Source: Gordonia hydrophobica NBRC 16057
Lineage (GTDB): Bacteria > Actinomycetota > Actinomycetes > Mycobacteriales > Mycobacteriaceae
Length of the DNA: 64,000 nucleotides
Assembly (NCBI RefSeq): GCF_001592365.1
Contig: NZ_BCWU01000001.1
Coordinates: 558,001-622,000, forward strand
Reading direction: 5' to 3'
Made by a program: the position numbers and the translations under genes. How positions within the stretch are numbered: position 1 is the stretch's first letter; each line of letters starts with the position of its first letter. The notes beneath the pieces are model-generated. The model had not been told where the DNA came from and made no database searches. It saw only the letters and a list, made by a program, of their open reading frames with translations. This document shows positions 54,156 through 64,000 of this stretch, piece by piece.

Positions 54156-55664
54156 ATGACGCTGGATCTCTCGGGGCGCCGAGTCCTCGTCGCAGGCGGC
54201 CGCGCCACCGGTGTCGCGGTGGTGGAGCTTCTCCTGGAGCTGGGTGCGGTGCCCGTCGTGATGGATCAGACGTTCGTCGATCCGGCAGCGGGCGCCGACT
54301 TCCGGAGTCGAGGCATCGACCTGGTGACCGCGGACGACTTCGTCGACGCCGCCGGGGTCGCGCACGCGCCCGCCGACGTCGACCTGATCGTCGTCTCGCC
54401 CGGGTTCCGGCCGGACACGCCGCTGCTCGTCGCGGCGGCCGCCGCGGGGATCCCGGTCTGGGGCGACGTCGAGTTGGCGTGGCGAGCGGACCGGGCAGGC
54501 CTCTTCGGCGCCCCCCGCACCTGGCTCGTCGTCACCGGCACCAACGGGAAGACGACAACCACGGGGATGATCGAGGCGATCGTCGACGCCGCCGGGCTCT
54601 CCGGCCTGGCCTGCGGCAACATCGGCCTCACGGTGGCCGACGCGCTGCGCGCCGAGCCGCGCGCCGAGGTGCTGTGCGTGGAGATGTCGTCGTTCCAGCT
54701 GCACTGGGCGCCGTCGGTGCGTCCGCGCGCGGGAGTGGTGCTCAACGTGGCCGACGACCATTTGGACTGGCACGGTTCCCTGACCGCCTACGCACAGGCG
54801 AAGGCGCAGGCGCTGCGCGGCGATGTGGCCGTGGTCGGCGGCGACGACGCCGGCGCTGCGGGACTGCCGACCCCGGAGGGGGCCCGGCGGGTCGAATTCA
54901 CGCTCGCGGAACCGGTGGCGGGACGACTGGGGCTGGTCGACGGCATGCTGGTCGATCGTGCCTTCGCCGAGGACCTGCCGCTGATCGCCGCGCACGAGGT
55001 GCGTCCCGCCGGACCGTCGGGGCTCGCCGATGCACTCGCCGCCGCCGCGCTCGCCCGTGCCGTCGGCATCGACGCCGACGCCGTCGCCCGCGGCCTGCGT
55101 GCTTTCGAGCCCGCAGCGCACCGCGGTCAGGTGGTCGCGACGATCGACGGGATCGCCTTCGTCGACGACTCCAAGGCGACGAACCCGCACGCGGCACAGG
55201 CCGCGGTGATCGCGCACGAGCGCGCCGTGTTGATCGCGGGCGGACTGCTCAAGGGGGCCCCGGTCGACGATCTGGTGCGTGCGACGGCGTCGCGCTTGGC
55301 CGGAGTCGTCGCGATCGGGGCGGATCGACAGATCATTCTCGACGCGATTGCGCGACACGCCCCAGAAGTCCCAACAGTCACAGTATTCACAAGGGACGAT
55401 GGCTCTGTGATGACTCAGCGGACTGGCGAAGCGGCAGAGCTCGTCGCCCCGGCCGGATCGGCAGGCGGAGCGACGGGACCGATGGTGATGGACCGGGCGG
55501 TCCGCGCCGCCTGGCGACTGGCGAAGGCGGACGCGGGCGGAGTGGACGCCGTGCTGTTGGCGCCCGCTGCCGCGTCCTTGGACATGTTCACCTCGTACAC
55601 GCACCGCGGCGACGCGTTCGCCGACGCCGCGATCGCGCTGGCCGACAACGCCTCGTCGCGATGA
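54156..55664 (+). CDS. murD: UDP-N-acetylmuramoylalanine-D-glutamate ligase MurD
   Basis: MurD adds D-glutamate to UDP-MurNAc-L-Ala. The 502-residue protein has the N-terminal nucleotide fold RVLVAGGRATGVAVVELLLE, the ATP loop VTGTNGKTTTTG near 127-137, CVEMSSFQLHW and the C-terminal DDSKATNPHAA motif. ATG 54156 lies 1 base after the mraY stop, and ftsW overlaps its end as ATGA. Confidence 0.96.
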   Translation: MTLDLSGRRVLVAGGRATGVAVVELLLELGAVPVVMDQTFVDPAAGADFRSRGIDLVTADDFVDAAGVAHAPADVDLIVVSPGFRPDTPLLVAAAAAGIPVWGDVELAWRADRAGLFGAPRTWLVVTGTNGKTTTTGMIEAIVDAAGLSGLACGNIGLTVADALRAEPRAEVLCVEMSSFQLHWAPSVRPRAGVVLNVADDHLDWHGSLTAYAQAKAQALRGDVAVVGGDDAGAAGLPTPEGARRVEFTLAEPVAGRLGLVDGMLVDRAFAEDLPLIAAHEVRPAGPSGLADALAAAALARAVGIDADAVARGLRAFEPAAHRGQVVATIDGIAFVDDSKATNPHAAQAAVIAHERAVLIAGGLLKGAPVDDLVRATASRLAGVVAIGADRQIILDAIARHAPEVPTVTVFTRDDGSVMTQRTGEAAELVAPAGSAGGATGPMVMDRAVRAAWRLAKADAGGVDAVLLAPAAASLDMFTSYTHRGDAFADAAIALADNASSR

Positions 55665-57454
55665 ACTCCGACGGCACCGAGAACGTCGGCGCCGACCAGG
55701 CCGCCGAGGAGACGACTGATTCACGCCTCGAGACCGACTCGCGTGACACGGCACCCCCAGCGGAGTCGGTGATCGACGATCCGAGCGGAGACGCGATCGC
55801 AGACGGCGCTGCTGACGGTGACGCTGATGACGCCGACGGCGACCGAACCGCACGGCGGAGGCGGCGTCGCTCGCAGGCCGCGCGCGCCGTCCGGACCACA
55901 CCGCGTGCGTCGGCCGAGCCCGAACCGCTCCGTCGCCTGCGGTTGGTCCGCGGCGCCGACGTGCGCGCCGGTGTCGGCTTCCTTGTCACCGGGGTCCGCA
56001 ACCTGGCGGCACGACCGCTGACGTCGTTCCACCTCGTCGTGTCCATCACGGTGCTGCTGGTCGGCTTCGGCCTGATGATGGTCCTGTCGGCGTCGGCCGT
56101 CGAGGGCTACGCGCGAGACGGCTCGGCATACGGCATGTTCACCACGCAGGTGATGTTCGTGGCGCTGGGTCTGGTGCTGTTCTACTTCGCGGCGCGGATC
56201 TCGGTCCGCACCCTCCAGAAGCTGTCGCTGCCGATCCTGCTGATCGCGCTCGTCCTGCTCGTCGCCGTGATGATTCCCGGCATCGGAGTCGCGGGCGGTG
56301 GCGCGCAGCGCTGGGTGTCGATCGCAGGTCTCACGTTCCAGCCGTCGGAGATGGCGAAGCTGGCCCTGTGCCTCTGGGGCGCCGCCGTGCTGTCGACGCG
56401 CGATCCCAAGACCACTTCGACGTGGGGCCTGCTGGTGCCGCTGGTTCCGGTGTCCGGAATCGTCGCGTTCCTGGTCATCATCGAACGCAATCAGTCGACG
56501 ACGATGATCCTCGGATTGATCGTCGCGACACTGCTCTGGTTCGGCGGGCTGCGCCTGCGCTACTTCGCGGCGTTCATGATCACCTTCGCGGTGATCGGCG
56601 CGGTGCTGGCGCTCATGTGGTCGTATCGCGCGGCGCGCGTGTTCAGCTTCCTCAACGGCAACCAAGACGTGCTCGGCGCGGGCTACCAGGCCAATCAGGC
56701 GAAGTATGCGCTGGCCGACGGCGGGCTCTTCGGCAAGGGGCTGGGCATGGGCACCGCGAAGTGGAACTATCTGCCGAACGCGCACAACGACTTCATCTTC
56801 GCCGTCATCGGCGAGGAGTTCGGACTGGTCGGCGGAATCTCGGTACTCGGCATCTACCTGCTGCTCGGCTACGCGGGCTTGCGGATCGCACGACGGTCGG
56901 TGGACCCGTTCCTGCGCTTGATGTCCGGCACGATCACGGTCCTGCTGCTGGCCCAGGCGTTCATCAACATCGGCTACGTGGTCGGCCTGCTGCCGGTCAC
57001 GGGCATTCAGCTGCCGATCCTGTCGGCAGGCGGCTCGTCGGTGCTGATGATGCTCGCCATGCTCGGCATGCTCGCCAACGCCGCCCGACACGAACCCGAG
57101 GCCATCGTCGCACTGTCCGGGCCCGCTCCCAAGGGCCTGGCGCGGCTGCTGCGGCTGCCCAAGCCGCAGGCGTATCGGGCATCGGTGGCCAGGGAGCAGC
57201 GTCGTCGCCCGGCGCCCGCGGCGGCACCGCGACGGCGACCGGCGCCGCCGCGGAACTGGGACGGTCGTGGACCCGCACCCGCGGGAGCGCCGCGCCGCGG
57301 CGGTCGTCGGACAGGCGAATCGAGTTCTGGCGAGATCCACTATCGTTCAAGGGGTGCCCGACCGAGCCGGTCGTGGCAGGAGTCTAGGCCGTCGGCCCCG
57401 CGCGAGCGTTCGCGCCGGAGTGGCCGAGGCGAATGGGAGAGCGGTCGCCGGTGA
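55661..57454 (+). CDS. ftsW: Peptidoglycan glycosyltransferase FtsW
   Basis: FtsW polymerises lipid II at the septum and works with FtsI. The 597-residue SEDS protein has an acidic N-terminal extension of about 65 residues ending in RRRRRR, ten membrane helices (about 125-500) with [24 protein letters not shown] and [14 protein letters not shown], and a basic, Pro/Arg-rich C-terminal tail of about 100 residues. Mycobacterial FtsW likewise has a long tail, reported to contact FtsZ. ATG 55661 overlaps the murD stop by 4 bases. Confidence 0.95.
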   Translation: MNSDGTENVGADQAAEETTDSRLETDSRDTAPPAESVIDDPSGDAIADGAADGDADDADGDRTARRRRRRSQAARAVRTTPRASAEPEPLRRLRLVRGADVRAGVGFLVTGVRNLAARPLTSFHLVVSITVLLVGFGLMMVLSASAVEGYARDGSAYGMFTTQVMFVALGLVLFYFAARISVRTLQKLSLPILLIALVLLVAVMIPGIGVAGGGAQRWVSIAGLTFQPSEMAKLALCLWGAAVLSTRDPKTTSTWGLLVPLVPVSGIVAFLVIIERNQSTTMILGLIVATLLWFGGLRLRYFAAFMITFAVIGAVLALMWSYRAARVFSFLNGNQDVLGAGYQANQAKYALADGGLFGKGLGMGTAKWNYLPNAHNDFIFAVIGEEFGLVGGISVLGIYLLLGYAGLRIARRSVDPFLRLMSGTITVLLLAQAFINIGYVVGLLPVTGIQLPILSAGGSSVLMMLAMLGMLANAARHEPEAIVALSGPAPKGLARLLRLPKPQAYRASVAREQRRRPAPAAAPRRRPAPPRNWDGRGPAPAGAPRRGGRRTGESSSGEIHYRSRGARPSRSWQESRPSAPRERSRRSGRGEWESGRR

Positions 57455-58599
57455 GCACGCGCAGTCGGACAGCGGAGAACGGATCCGGCCTTTCAGTGGT
57501 CGTCGCGGGAGGCGGCACCGCGGGACACATCGAGCCCGCGATGGCGGTCGCGGATGCGATCCTCGATCTGGATCCCACGGCCCGGGTGACGGCGTTCGGC
57601 ACCAGTCGCGGACTGGAGACCACGCTGGTCCCCGCACGCGGCTACGAACTCCGGCTGATCCCGCCTGCGCCGCTGCCGCGCAAGCCCGGGATGGAACTCG
57701 CGAAGACGCCGTGGCGGGTGGCGCGGGCGGTCAAGGCCGCGCGCGCCGTGTTCGCCGACGTCGACGCCGACGTCCTGATCGGTTTCGGCGGCTACGTCGC
57801 CCTGCCCGCATATCTGGCGGCCCGCAGTCATCTGCGTGCAGGCAAGCGCATCCCGGTGATCCTGCACGAGGCCAACGCTCGGGCGGGCATCGCCAACAAG
57901 GTGGGCGCCAAGCTCGCCGACCGGGTGCTGGCGGCCGTTCCGGACTCGGGTCTGGCGGACGCGAAGGTCGTCGGGATCCCAGTCCGCGGCGCCATCACCC
58001 ACCTCGATCGCGCGGTGGCCCGGGCCGACGCCCGCACCTTCTTCGGACTCGATCCCGAGGCCCCGACGCTGCTGGTCTTCGGGGGATCGCAGGGCGCGCA
58101 GCGGCTCAACGAGGCGGTCGCACCCGCGGCGACGGCGCTCGGCGAGGCAGGCATCGGCGTACTGCACGCCTACGGCCCCAAGAACAGCATCGACCCGGTC
58201 TCCGGACCGGGCGCGCCGCCGTACGTCGGCGTCAGCTATCTCAACCGCATGGACCTGGCGTATGCGGCCGCCGACCTCGTCATGTGCCGATCGGGTGCGA
58301 TGACCGTCGCCGAGATCTCGGCGATCGGGCTGCCCGCGGTGTACGTCCCGCTGCCGCACGGCAACGGTGAGCAGCGGTTGAACGCACTCCCGGCAGAACA
58401 GGCGGGGGCGGCGATCATCGTCGACGACGACACCGTCACCACCGAGTGGGTCGCCGATACGATCCCCGAGCTCCTGGGCGACACCGCCCGGCTGTCGGCG
58501 ATGAGCGCGGCGGCGTCGGGACTGGGACACCGCGATGCGGCCGTGGAGGTCGCCACCGCAGCCCTGGAGGCCGCGGCCCGCCGCGGCGGACGCCGATGA
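57451..58599 (+). CDS. murG: Lipid I N-acetylglucosaminyltransferase MurG
   Basis: MurG adds GlcNAc to lipid I, giving lipid II. The 382-residue GT-B protein (family GT28) has the N-terminal loop GGGTAGH (20-26), [29 protein letters not shown] and the donor-site motifs [13 protein letters not shown] and [22 protein letters not shown] 57451 overlaps the ftsW stop as GTGA and has GGGAGAG 7 bases upstream; ATG 57433 would add six residues. Confidence 0.96.
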   Translation: MSTRSRTAENGSGLSVVVAGGGTAGHIEPAMAVADAILDLDPTARVTAFGTSRGLETTLVPARGYELRLIPPAPLPRKPGMELAKTPWRVARAVKAARAVFADVDADVLIGFGGYVALPAYLAARSHLRAGKRIPVILHEANARAGIANKVGAKLADRVLAAVPDSGLADAKVVGIPVRGAITHLDRAVARADARTFFGLDPEAPTLLVFGGSQGAQRLNEAVAPAATALGEAGIGVLHAYGPKNSIDPVSGPGAPPYVGVSYLNRMDLAYAAADLVMCRSGAMTVAEISAIGLPAVYVPLPHGNGEQRLNALPAEQAGAAIIVDDDTVTTEWVADTIPELLGDTARLSAMSAAASGLGHRDAAVEVATAALEAAARRGGRR

Positions 58600-60074
58600 A
58601 CGCGCCGATGGCCGACGCCACGCTTCCGGCACAGCTCGAACGCGTCCACATGGTGGGCATCGGCGGCGCCGGGATGTCGGGGCTGGCCCGCATCCTGCTG
58701 GCGCGCGGGGGACAGGTGTCCGGTTCGGATGCGCGAGACTCGCGTGCGGTGCTGGCGCTGCGGACCCGCGGTGCGCACGTCCGCATCGGTCACGCCCCGG
58801 ATGCACTCGATCTGCTCGACGGCGGCCCGACGGTCGTCGTCACCACCCGCGCCGCGGTCCCGGACGACAACCCCGAACTCGTCGAGGCCCGCCGCCGCGG
58901 CGTCCCGATCGTCTACCGCCCGGAAGTGCTCGCGCTGCTGATGGAGGGACGGCGGACGCTCCTGATCTCGGGAACCCACGGCAAGACGTCCACCACGTCC
59001 ATGTCGGTGGTCGCACTGCAGCACTGCGGCGCCGATCCGTCGTTCGCGATCGGAGGCGAGCTCAACGAGTCGGGAACCAACGCGCACCACGGCAGCGGCG
59101 CAGACTTCGTCGCCGAGGCCGACGAGAGCGACGGCTCGCTGCTGCTGTACACCCCGGACATCGTCGTCGTCACCAATATCGAGGCGGATCACCTGGACTT
59201 CTTCGGAAGCGCCGAGGCTTATGTCCAGGTGTTCGACGATTTCGTCGACATCATCCGCCCCGGCGGCACGCTGGTGGTGTGCCTCGACGATCCAGGCGCC
59301 GCTGAGCTCGGACGCACCCATCTGACAGGACTGACCGAGCGCGGCGTCACGGTGCTGGGCTACGGCAGCGACGCCCGGATCGACGTCCCCGGGATCCCGG
59401 TCGTCGCCGAACTGCTCGCCGACACGCCGCGCGGCGCAGGGAGCTCGGCGACGATCCGCCTGGCCGCCCCGCTCGTCACCGAGGAGCGCACGCGCACGCT
59501 GGCGGTGACCCTGCCGGGCAGGCACATGGCGCTCAATGCGCTCGGGGCGTTGATCGCCTGCACCCGCACCGGTCAGGACGTCGACCTCGTCGCTGCGGGC
59601 ATCGAGAGTTTCGGCGGCGTCCATCGCCGATTCGAACTCCGGGGACGCGCGGGTGAGGTGGACGTGTACGACGACTACGCGCACCACCCGACCGAGGTGC
59701 GCGCGGTTCTGGCCGCCGCACGAGGTGTCGTCGCCGCCGGCTCCGGCCGGGTGATCGCGGTCTTCCAGCCGCACCTCTACTCTCGCACCGCGGAGTTCGC
59801 GACCGAGTTCGCCGAAGCGCTGAGCGCGGCGGACGAGGTGATCGTCGCCGACGTCTACGGCGCCCGCGAAGAGCCGCAGCCGGGGGTGACCGGGCGATTG
59901 ATCTCCGACGCGGTGACCGCCCCAGTCGCTTTCGTCGCCGACGCCTCGCAGATCGGGGTGGAGGTGGCGCGCCGGGCACGTCGCGGCGACCTCGTCCTGA
60001 CGCTCGGCGCAGGCGACATCACCATGCAGGCTCCGGCGATCCTCGCGGCCCTGGATGCAGCCGGAGATCGATGA
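58596..60074 (+). CDS. murC: UDP-N-acetylmuramate-L-alanine ligase MurC
   Basis: MurC adds L-alanine to UDP-MurNAc, the first of the Mur ligase steps. The 492-residue protein has GIGGAGMSG (21-29), the ATP loop [21 protein letters not shown] and the C-terminal [15 protein letters not shown] 58596 overlaps the murG stop as ATGA; the downstream gene ftsQ overlaps in the same way. Confidence 0.96.
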   Translation: MNAPMADATLPAQLERVHMVGIGGAGMSGLARILLARGGQVSGSDARDSRAVLALRTRGAHVRIGHAPDALDLLDGGPTVVVTTRAAVPDDNPELVEARRRGVPIVYRPEVLALLMEGRRTLLISGTHGKTSTTSMSVVALQHCGADPSFAIGGELNESGTNAHHGSGADFVAEADESDGSLLLYTPDIVVVTNIEADHLDFFGSAEAYVQVFDDFVDIIRPGGTLVVCLDDPGAAELGRTHLTGLTERGVTVLGYGSDARIDVPGIPVVAELLADTPRGAGSSATIRLAAPLVTEERTRTLAVTLPGRHMALNALGALIACTRTGQDVDLVAAGIESFGGVHRRFELRGRAGEVDVYDDYAHHPTEVRAVLAAARGVVAAGSGRVIAVFQPHLYSRTAEFATEFAEALSAADEVIVADVYGAREEPQPGVTGRLISDAVTAPVAFVADASQIGVEVARRARRGDLVLTLGAGDITMQAPAILAALDAAGDR

Positions 60075-60793
60075 CGCGCCGCGCCGCGCCGTCGCCCGCT
60101 GAACCAACGCGTCGGCGGCGGAAGACGATCCTCGTCGCCGTGGCGCTGGCAGTCGTTGCTGCCGGTCTCACCGCGGTCGCGTTCTTCACGCCGCTGATGT
60201 CGGTGCGGTCGGTCGAGGTCACCGGAACCCGAACGCTGGACTCGGCCGAGGTGCTGCGGCTGGCGGAGGTCCCGATGGGGCGACCGCTGCTGCGCGTCGA
60301 CACCGCGGGAATCGCCCAGCGGGTGTCAGTGCTGCCGACTGTCGAATCGGTGAACGTGGAGGTCGGCTATCCGTCCACAGTCACCATCGACGTCACCGAG
60401 CGGACGCCGCTGGTCACCGTTCCGCGCGGCGACAAGATCGGCGTGATGGATCGTCTCGGCATGGTGTATCTGACCTACGACGACGCGAAGGCGATGCCGA
60501 AGAGTCTGCGCGGCCTGCCCGGGCTGACGATGGATGAGCCCGGGGCGTCGAATCCGACCACCAAGGCGGCGCTGACGGTGGTGCAGGGACTGCCGGACTG
60601 GCTGCGGAGCCAGGTGCGGTCGGTGACCGCCGATTCGCCGTCGGGGATCACGCTGGCCCTGACCAAGAACCGGACGGTGGTCTGGGGCGACGCCGGCCGA
60701 ACGGCGGACAAGGCGGAGGCCCTCCAGCATCTGATGACGGTCGACGGGACCGAATACAACGTATCGAGTCCGGAGTTCGCCTCGGTTCGCTGA
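60071..60793 (+). CDS. ftsQ: Cell division protein FtsQ
   Basis: FtsQ bridges early and late division proteins and holds FtsL/FtsB. The 240-residue protein has a short basic cytoplasmic part (EPTRRRRK), a membrane helix at about 19-41, a POTRA domain ([20 protein letters not shown] onward) and a beta domain. It is shorter than the mycobacterial protein, mainly in the cytoplasmic part. It overlaps murC by 4 bases. Transcription may continue into ftsZ, which also has its own promoter. Confidence 0.93.
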   Translation: MTRRAAPSPAEPTRRRRKTILVAVALAVVAAGLTAVAFFTPLMSVRSVEVTGTRTLDSAEVLRLAEVPMGRPLLRVDTAGIAQRVSVLPTVESVNVEVGYPSTVTIDVTERTPLVTVPRGDKIGVMDRLGMVYLTYDDAKAMPKSLRGLPGLTMDEPGASNPTTKAALTVVQGLPDWLRSQVRSVTADSPSGITLALTKNRTVVWGDAGRTADKAEALQHLMTVDGTEYNVSSPEFASVR

Positions 60794-60886
60794 CCGAATC
60801 GCTCGTCCGAAATGAATTGCCCCACTGATTTCGCGACACGCCCGCGTGCATGCTGGCACTGCGTCGTCACGATCAATACCGTCGGT

Positions 60887-60916
60887 TTCAACATCAGTAC
60901 TTGACATAACTATAAC
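60887..60916 (+). promoter_or_regulatory. Promoter region of ftsZ
   Basis: The 169-base ftsQ-ftsZ gap holds an AT-rich stretch unusual for this DNA. TATAAC (60911-60916) makes a good -10 with TTCAAC (60887-60892) 18 bases upstream. TTGACA at 60901-60906 is a perfect -35 but has no clear -10 at 17 bases; ttgagc at 60924 is the nearest. Either would give ftsZ its own transcript. Confidence 0.6.
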
Positions 60917-60962
60917 CCTTTGGTTGAGCTTTAGGGTTTCTGTTCCGGAGTAGGAAGGCATC

Positions 60963-62126
60963 ATGACGCCACCCCACAATTACCTGGCCGTCATCAAAGT
61001 CGTCGGTATCGGCGGCGGCGGCGTCAACGCTGTCAACCGGATGATCGAGCAGGGGCTGAAGGGTGTTGAGTTCATCGCCATCAACACCGACGCGCAGGCC
61101 CTGTTGATCTCCGACGCCGACGTCAAGCTCGACATCGGCCGCGAGTCCACCCGTGGTCTCGGGGCGGGAGCCAATCCGGACGTCGGTCGGATGGCCGCCG
61201 AAGACGCCAAGGATGAGATCGAGGAACTGCTCAAGGGTGCCGACATGGTCTTCGTCACCGCGGGCGAGGGCGGCGGCACCGGCACCGGCGGCGCACCCGT
61301 GGTCGCGTCCATCGCGCGCAAGCTGGGCGCCCTGACCGTCGGCGTCGTCACGCGCCCGTTCTCGTTCGAGGGCAAGCGTCGCGGCAACCAGGCCGAGTCC
61401 GGCATCGCGGCGCTCCGCGAGTCGTGCGACACGTTGATCGTGATCCCGAACGACCGTCTGCTGCACCTGGGCGACGCGCAGGTGAGCCTGATGGACGCCT
61501 TCCGCAGCGCGGATGAGGTCCTGCTCAACGGTGTTCAGGGCATTACGGATCTGATCACCACTCCGGGTCTGATCAACGTCGACTTCGCCGACGTCAAGGG
61601 CGTCATGAGCGATGCCGGCAGCGCCCTCATGGGCATCGGCGCGTCGCGCGGAGAGGACCGTGCCCGCAAGGCCGCCGAGGCGGCGATCAACTCGCCGCTC
61701 CTCGAAGCGTCGATGGAGGGGGCGCGAGGCGTGCTCCTGTCGATCGCGGGCGGCAGCGATCTGGGGCTGTTCGAGATCAACGACGCCGCCTCGCAGGTCC
61801 AGGAGGCGGCCCACGAGGACGCGAACATCATCTTCGGTACCGTGATCGACGACAATCTGGGCGACGAGGTCCGGGTGACCGTCATTGCGGCGGGCTTCGA
61901 CAGCGGATCGTCGGCCAAACGGCACCAGCAGGCGGCGCCCGCGGCCGCGAGCAACGCCGGTGTCGCGAACGCCTCGGCCGGCGAGACCTCCCGGCCCGTC
62001 GCGGACGACCCGCTGTTCCCGTCCAAGCGCGAGGCGCCCGCGAGTCCGTTCGGGGACCAGGGGGCGCGTCGCAACGCCCTTCGCTTCGACGACGACGACG
62101 TCGACGTGCCCGACTTCATGAAGTGA
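60963..62126 (+). CDS. ftsZ: Cell division GTPase FtsZ
   Basis: FtsZ polymerises into the division ring. The 387-residue protein is nearly identical in motif layout to mycobacterial Fts[21 protein letters not shown] at the start, the GTP loop GGGTGTGG (103-110), the T7 loop NVDFADVK, a variable Ala-rich linker (about 318-365) and the C-terminal peptide [12 protein letters not shown], which binds SepF and FtsW. The start is ATG 60963, with GTAGGAAGG upstream. Confidence 0.97.
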   Translation: MTPPHNYLAVIKVVGIGGGGVNAVNRMIEQGLKGVEFIAINTDAQALLISDADVKLDIGRESTRGLGAGANPDVGRMAAEDAKDEIEELLKGADMVFVTAGEGGGTGTGGAPVVASIARKLGALTVGVVTRPFSFEGKRRGNQAESGIAALRESCDTLIVIPNDRLLHLGDAQVSLMDAFRSADEVLLNGVQGITDLITTPGLINVDFADVKGVMSDAGSALMGIGASRGEDRARKAAEAAINSPLLEASMEGARGVLLSIAGGSDLGLFEINDAASQVQEAAHEDANIIFGTVIDDNLGDEVRVTVIAAGFDSGSSAKRHQQAAPAAASNAGVANASAGETSRPVADDPLFPSKREAPASPFGDQGARRNALRFDDDDVDVPDFMK

Positions 62127-62156
62127 TCAGGCACGACGAGAGCAGAGCAGGAAAAC

Positions 62157-62885
62157 TTGTCTGACTTCACGGTCCGGCGCGCGGTCACCACGCGCGCCGG
62201 AGGCGTTTCCGCAGCCCCGTACGACTCCTTCAACCTCGGCGATCACGTCGGCGACGACCCCGATGCGGTCGCGGCCAATCGCGCGCGACTGGCCCGGGAT
62301 CTCGGGGTGGCGCCCGACCGAGTGGTGTGGATGGAGCAACTGCACACGCGCACGGTCACCGTCGTCGACGGTCCGGTGGCCGAGCCGATTCCCGCGACCG
62401 ACGGCGTGGTCACGAATCAGCACGATCTGGTCCTCGCCGTGCTGACCGCGGACTGCGTGCCGGTGCTCCTGAGCGACGAGGAGGCCGGCGTGATCGCCGC
62501 GGTGCACGCCGGACGGGTCGGGGCGCGGATCGGGATCGTTCCGGAAGCCCTGCGCGTGATGGTCGAGCTCGGTGCCCGCACCGAGCGGATCGGCGCCTTC
62601 CTCGGGCCGGCCGCCAGCGGCGACCGCTACGAGGTGCCGGACCACATGCAGGCGGATGTGGAGAAGCATCTGCCCGGCAGCGCCTGCCGAACGGCTAAGG
62701 GGACGGCGGGGCTCGATCTGCGCGCGGGCCTGCGCAGGCAGTTGCTCGACGCGGGCGTGTCCGCGGTGGCGGTCGATCCCCGGTGCACCATCGGCGATCC
62801 GTCGCTGTACAGCCATCGGCGTGGGGCGCCGACCGGTAGGCTCGCCTCGGTGATCTGGATGGACTCCGCCGGAGCGGGTCGGTGA
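62157..62885 (+). CDS. pgeF: Peptidoglycan editing factor PgeF (YfiH/DUF152 family)
   Basis: The 242-residue protein belongs to the multicopper-type YfiH family, whose members remove wrongly incorporated amino acids from peptidoglycan precursors. Conserved features are MEQLHTRTV, TADCVPVLL, the AAVHAGRVGARIG segment and PRCTIGDPSLYSHRRG. The start is TTG 62157. It lies 30 bases after ftsZ and overlaps the next gene by 4 bases (GTGA), as Rv2149c does in M. tuberculosis. Confidence 0.9.
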   Translation: MSDFTVRRAVTTRAGGVSAAPYDSFNLGDHVGDDPDAVAANRARLARDLGVAPDRVVWMEQLHTRTVTVVDGPVAEPIPATDGVVTNQHDLVLAVLTADCVPVLLSDEEAGVIAAVHAGRVGARIGIVPEALRVMVELGARTERIGAFLGPAASGDRYEVPDHMQADVEKHLPGSACRTAKGTAGLDLRAGLRRQLLDAGVSAVAVDPRCTIGDPSLYSHRRGAPTGRLASVIWMDSAGAGR

Positions 62886-63652
62886 CGGCCCAGCCCGATC
62901 CCCGGACCGCTGAACTGGCCGCGAACCTGCAGGCCACGCGACGACGGATCCGCACTGCCGCGGAGGCGGCAGGCCGCGATCGCGCCGACATCGCCCTGCT
63001 GGTGGTGACCAAGTTCCACCCGGCCGAGGACCTCGTCCGGCTGGTGGGGTTGGGGGAGCGGGAGTTCGGCGAGTCTCGTGAGCCGGAGGCCGGGAGGAAG
63101 ATCGCCGCAGTGCGTGCCGCGCTCTCGTCGGGCGAGGGCGCCGTCGACGATGGCGACGTCGCGTTCGCGGCCGACATGATCGGCAGCGTGCAGCGCAAGA
63201 AGGCGGGCAGCATCGCCCGCTGGGCACGTCGCGTGCACTCGGTGGACTCGCTCGCCCTCATCGACTCGTTCGACGGCGCCGCGCAGCGCGCGCTGGACGC
63301 GGGTGAGCGCGCATCGACGCTGGGGGTGCTGCTGCAGGTGAGTCTGGACGGTGATCCAGAGCGCGGCGGTCTGGTCTCGGACGATCTGGCCGAAGCTGCC
63401 GATCGCGTTCTCGCGGCGTCGAATTCGTTGGCCCTGGAGGGCTTGATGCTGATCGCGCCGCTGGAGATGGCGGCGGCGGAGGCGATGAGCCGAATCGCGG
63501 AGATCCGCCAGGACTTCGTCGAGCGGTATCCGGGAGCGACCGAGCTCTCGGCGGGCATGTCGGGGGATGTGGAAGAAGCGATTGCGCACGGTTCGACGTG
63601 TGTGCGTGTCGGAACCGCAATTCTGGGAGCGCGGCCGATACTCTCGCCTTAG
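62882..63652 (+). CDS. PLP-binding protein of the YggS/PROSC family
   Basis: The 256-residue protein is a PLP homeostasis protein (Rv2148c type) with a single TIM barrel. LLVVTKFHP contains the PLP lysine, FGESREPEA replaces the common FGENxxQE, and GLMLIAPLE and LSAGMSGDVEEAIAHGSTCV lie in the C-terminal half. The family keeps vitamin B6 pools balanced and lies beside sepF in many Gram-positive genomes. GTG 62882 overlaps the pgeF stop. Confidence 0.92.
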   Translation: MTAQPDPRTAELAANLQATRRRIRTAAEAAGRDRADIALLVVTKFHPAEDLVRLVGLGEREFGESREPEAGRKIAAVRAALSSGEGAVDDGDVAFAADMIGSVQRKKAGSIARWARRVHSVDSLALIDSFDGAAQRALDAGERASTLGVLLQVSLDGDPERGGLVSDDLAEAADRVLAASNSLALEGLMLIAPLEMAAAEAMSRIAEIRQDFVERYPGATELSAGMSGDVEEAIAHGSTCVRVGTAILGARPILSP

Positions 63653-63736
63653 TCACACTGGTCACAACAGAACCACTGGCGATCAGACGTAGCACTCAAC
63701 CACAGCAGAAACTGCACCCGGTCAGGAAGGCATGTA

Positions 63737-64000
63737 ATGACGACGATGCAGAAGTTCAAGGCATATTTCGGCATGGTGCCTCCGAGCGACTTCGACGACG
63801 AGTACTTTGCCGAGGCGGACGCGCCGCAGGGGATGTCAGCCCGCGAGCGCGCGTACATGGAGAAGTACCGCAGCAATGGAACGCGCGGGGATGAGTTCTA
63901 CGGTGACGAACCGTTCCGGGACCGTGACTATCGGGACGCCGATTACCGGGACGCTGAATACCGCGAGCCGTACAGCGAGCCCGAGCCGCGGCTGCGTGAG
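63737..64000 (+). CDS. sepF: Cell division protein SepF, N-terminal part
   Basis: The first 88 codons of sepF are present and the frame is open at the window edge. MTTMQKFKAYFGMVPPSDFD matches the membrane-binding amphipathic helix of SepF; a charged linker follows with YRDADYRDAEYRE-like repeats. SepF anchors FtsZ to the membrane in Actinobacteria, which lack FtsA. ATG 63737 has AGGAAGG 6 bases upstream. The FtsZ-binding domain lies beyond the window. Confidence 0.93.
   Translation, partial: MTTMQKFKAYFGMVPPSDFDDEYFAEADAPQGMSARERAYMEKYRSNGTRGDEFYGDEPFRDRDYRDADYRDAEYREPYSEPEPRLRE

Noticed and set aside
54479..55660. A 991-residue version of FtsW starting inside murD
   Set aside because: The extra 394 codons are an out-of-frame shadow of murD. 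ATG 55661 overlaps the murD stop as ATGA and starts the FtsW protein.

Overview
The window is high-GC actinobacterial DNA, and its gene content and order point to the mycolate-producing order Mycobacteriales, most likely Gordonia or a close relative such as Williamsia. From one end to the other, the genes follow the order I recall for Mycobacterium tuberculosis Rv2210c (ilvE) to Rv2147c (sepF). That run takes in the aa3/bcc respiratory genes, PimB', FadD15, RNase AS, PknL, MptA and the complete division and cell-wall (dcw) cluster. The genus is an inference from this order and from lineage traits (a CobU-CobT fusion and carotenoid genes beside mptA), not from a marker search.

Layout. 1-8501: end of ilvE, cobalamin genes (cobS, a cobU-cobT fusion, a DUF3043 protein), glycerate kinase, an A-type Fe-S carrier, adenosine kinase and asparagine synthetase. 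8829-16168: respiratory block, with ctaC-ctaF rightward and ctaE-qcrC-qcrA-qcrB leftward. The two arms are separated by about 1.4 kb of repeats where mycobacteria carry mmpS3 and Rv2197c. 16339-25108: trpD, an exonuclease/GIY-YIG protein, two NlpC/P60 cell-wall hydrolases (the first behind a c-di-AMP riboswitch), a metallopeptidase-like lipoprotein and PimB'. 25244-36630: fadD15, two SRPBCC proteins, an ArsA-like protein with a degenerate P-loop, a ROK sugar kinase, PlsC, a GT87 mannosyltransferase, RNase AS, class II DAHP synthase, PknL and its Rv2175c-type partner. 36709-42757: leftward operon idsA-crtI-mptA-crtB, divergent from a methylenetetrahydrofolate reductase. 42806-45822: LppM, a GNAT protein, an unlisted 40-residue Cys-containing protein, a HEPN protein and a DUF3040 protein. 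46320-64000: mraZ, rsmH, ftsL-like, ftsI, murE, mraY, murD, ftsW, murG, murC, ftsQ, ftsZ, pgeF, yggS and the start of sepF.

The genes combine into three themes. One is aerobic respiration (bc1-aa3 supercomplex). The second is envelope building: phosphatidylinositol mannosides and lipomannan, peptidoglycan precursors, septation and hydrolases. The third is cofactor, aromatic and isoprenoid supply. Most dcw genes overlap by 1 or 4 bases, which indicates translational coupling.

The most unusual points are these. (1) The dcw cluster has no full-length murF: MurE carries about 165 extra C-terminal residues resembling only the last domain of MurF. (2) An array of CCCCAC motifs in 10-bp pairs lies about 260-360 bp upstream of mraZ, in the opposite orientation to a proximal TGGG array that looks like MraZ boxes. 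(3) Two MITE-like elements with roughly 50-bp inverted ends sit beside a duplicated piece of the 3' end of qcrB. (4) A probable 40-residue Cys-motif protein is translationally coupled to a GNAT gene. No rRNA, tRNA, CRISPR array or complete insertion sequence was seen.
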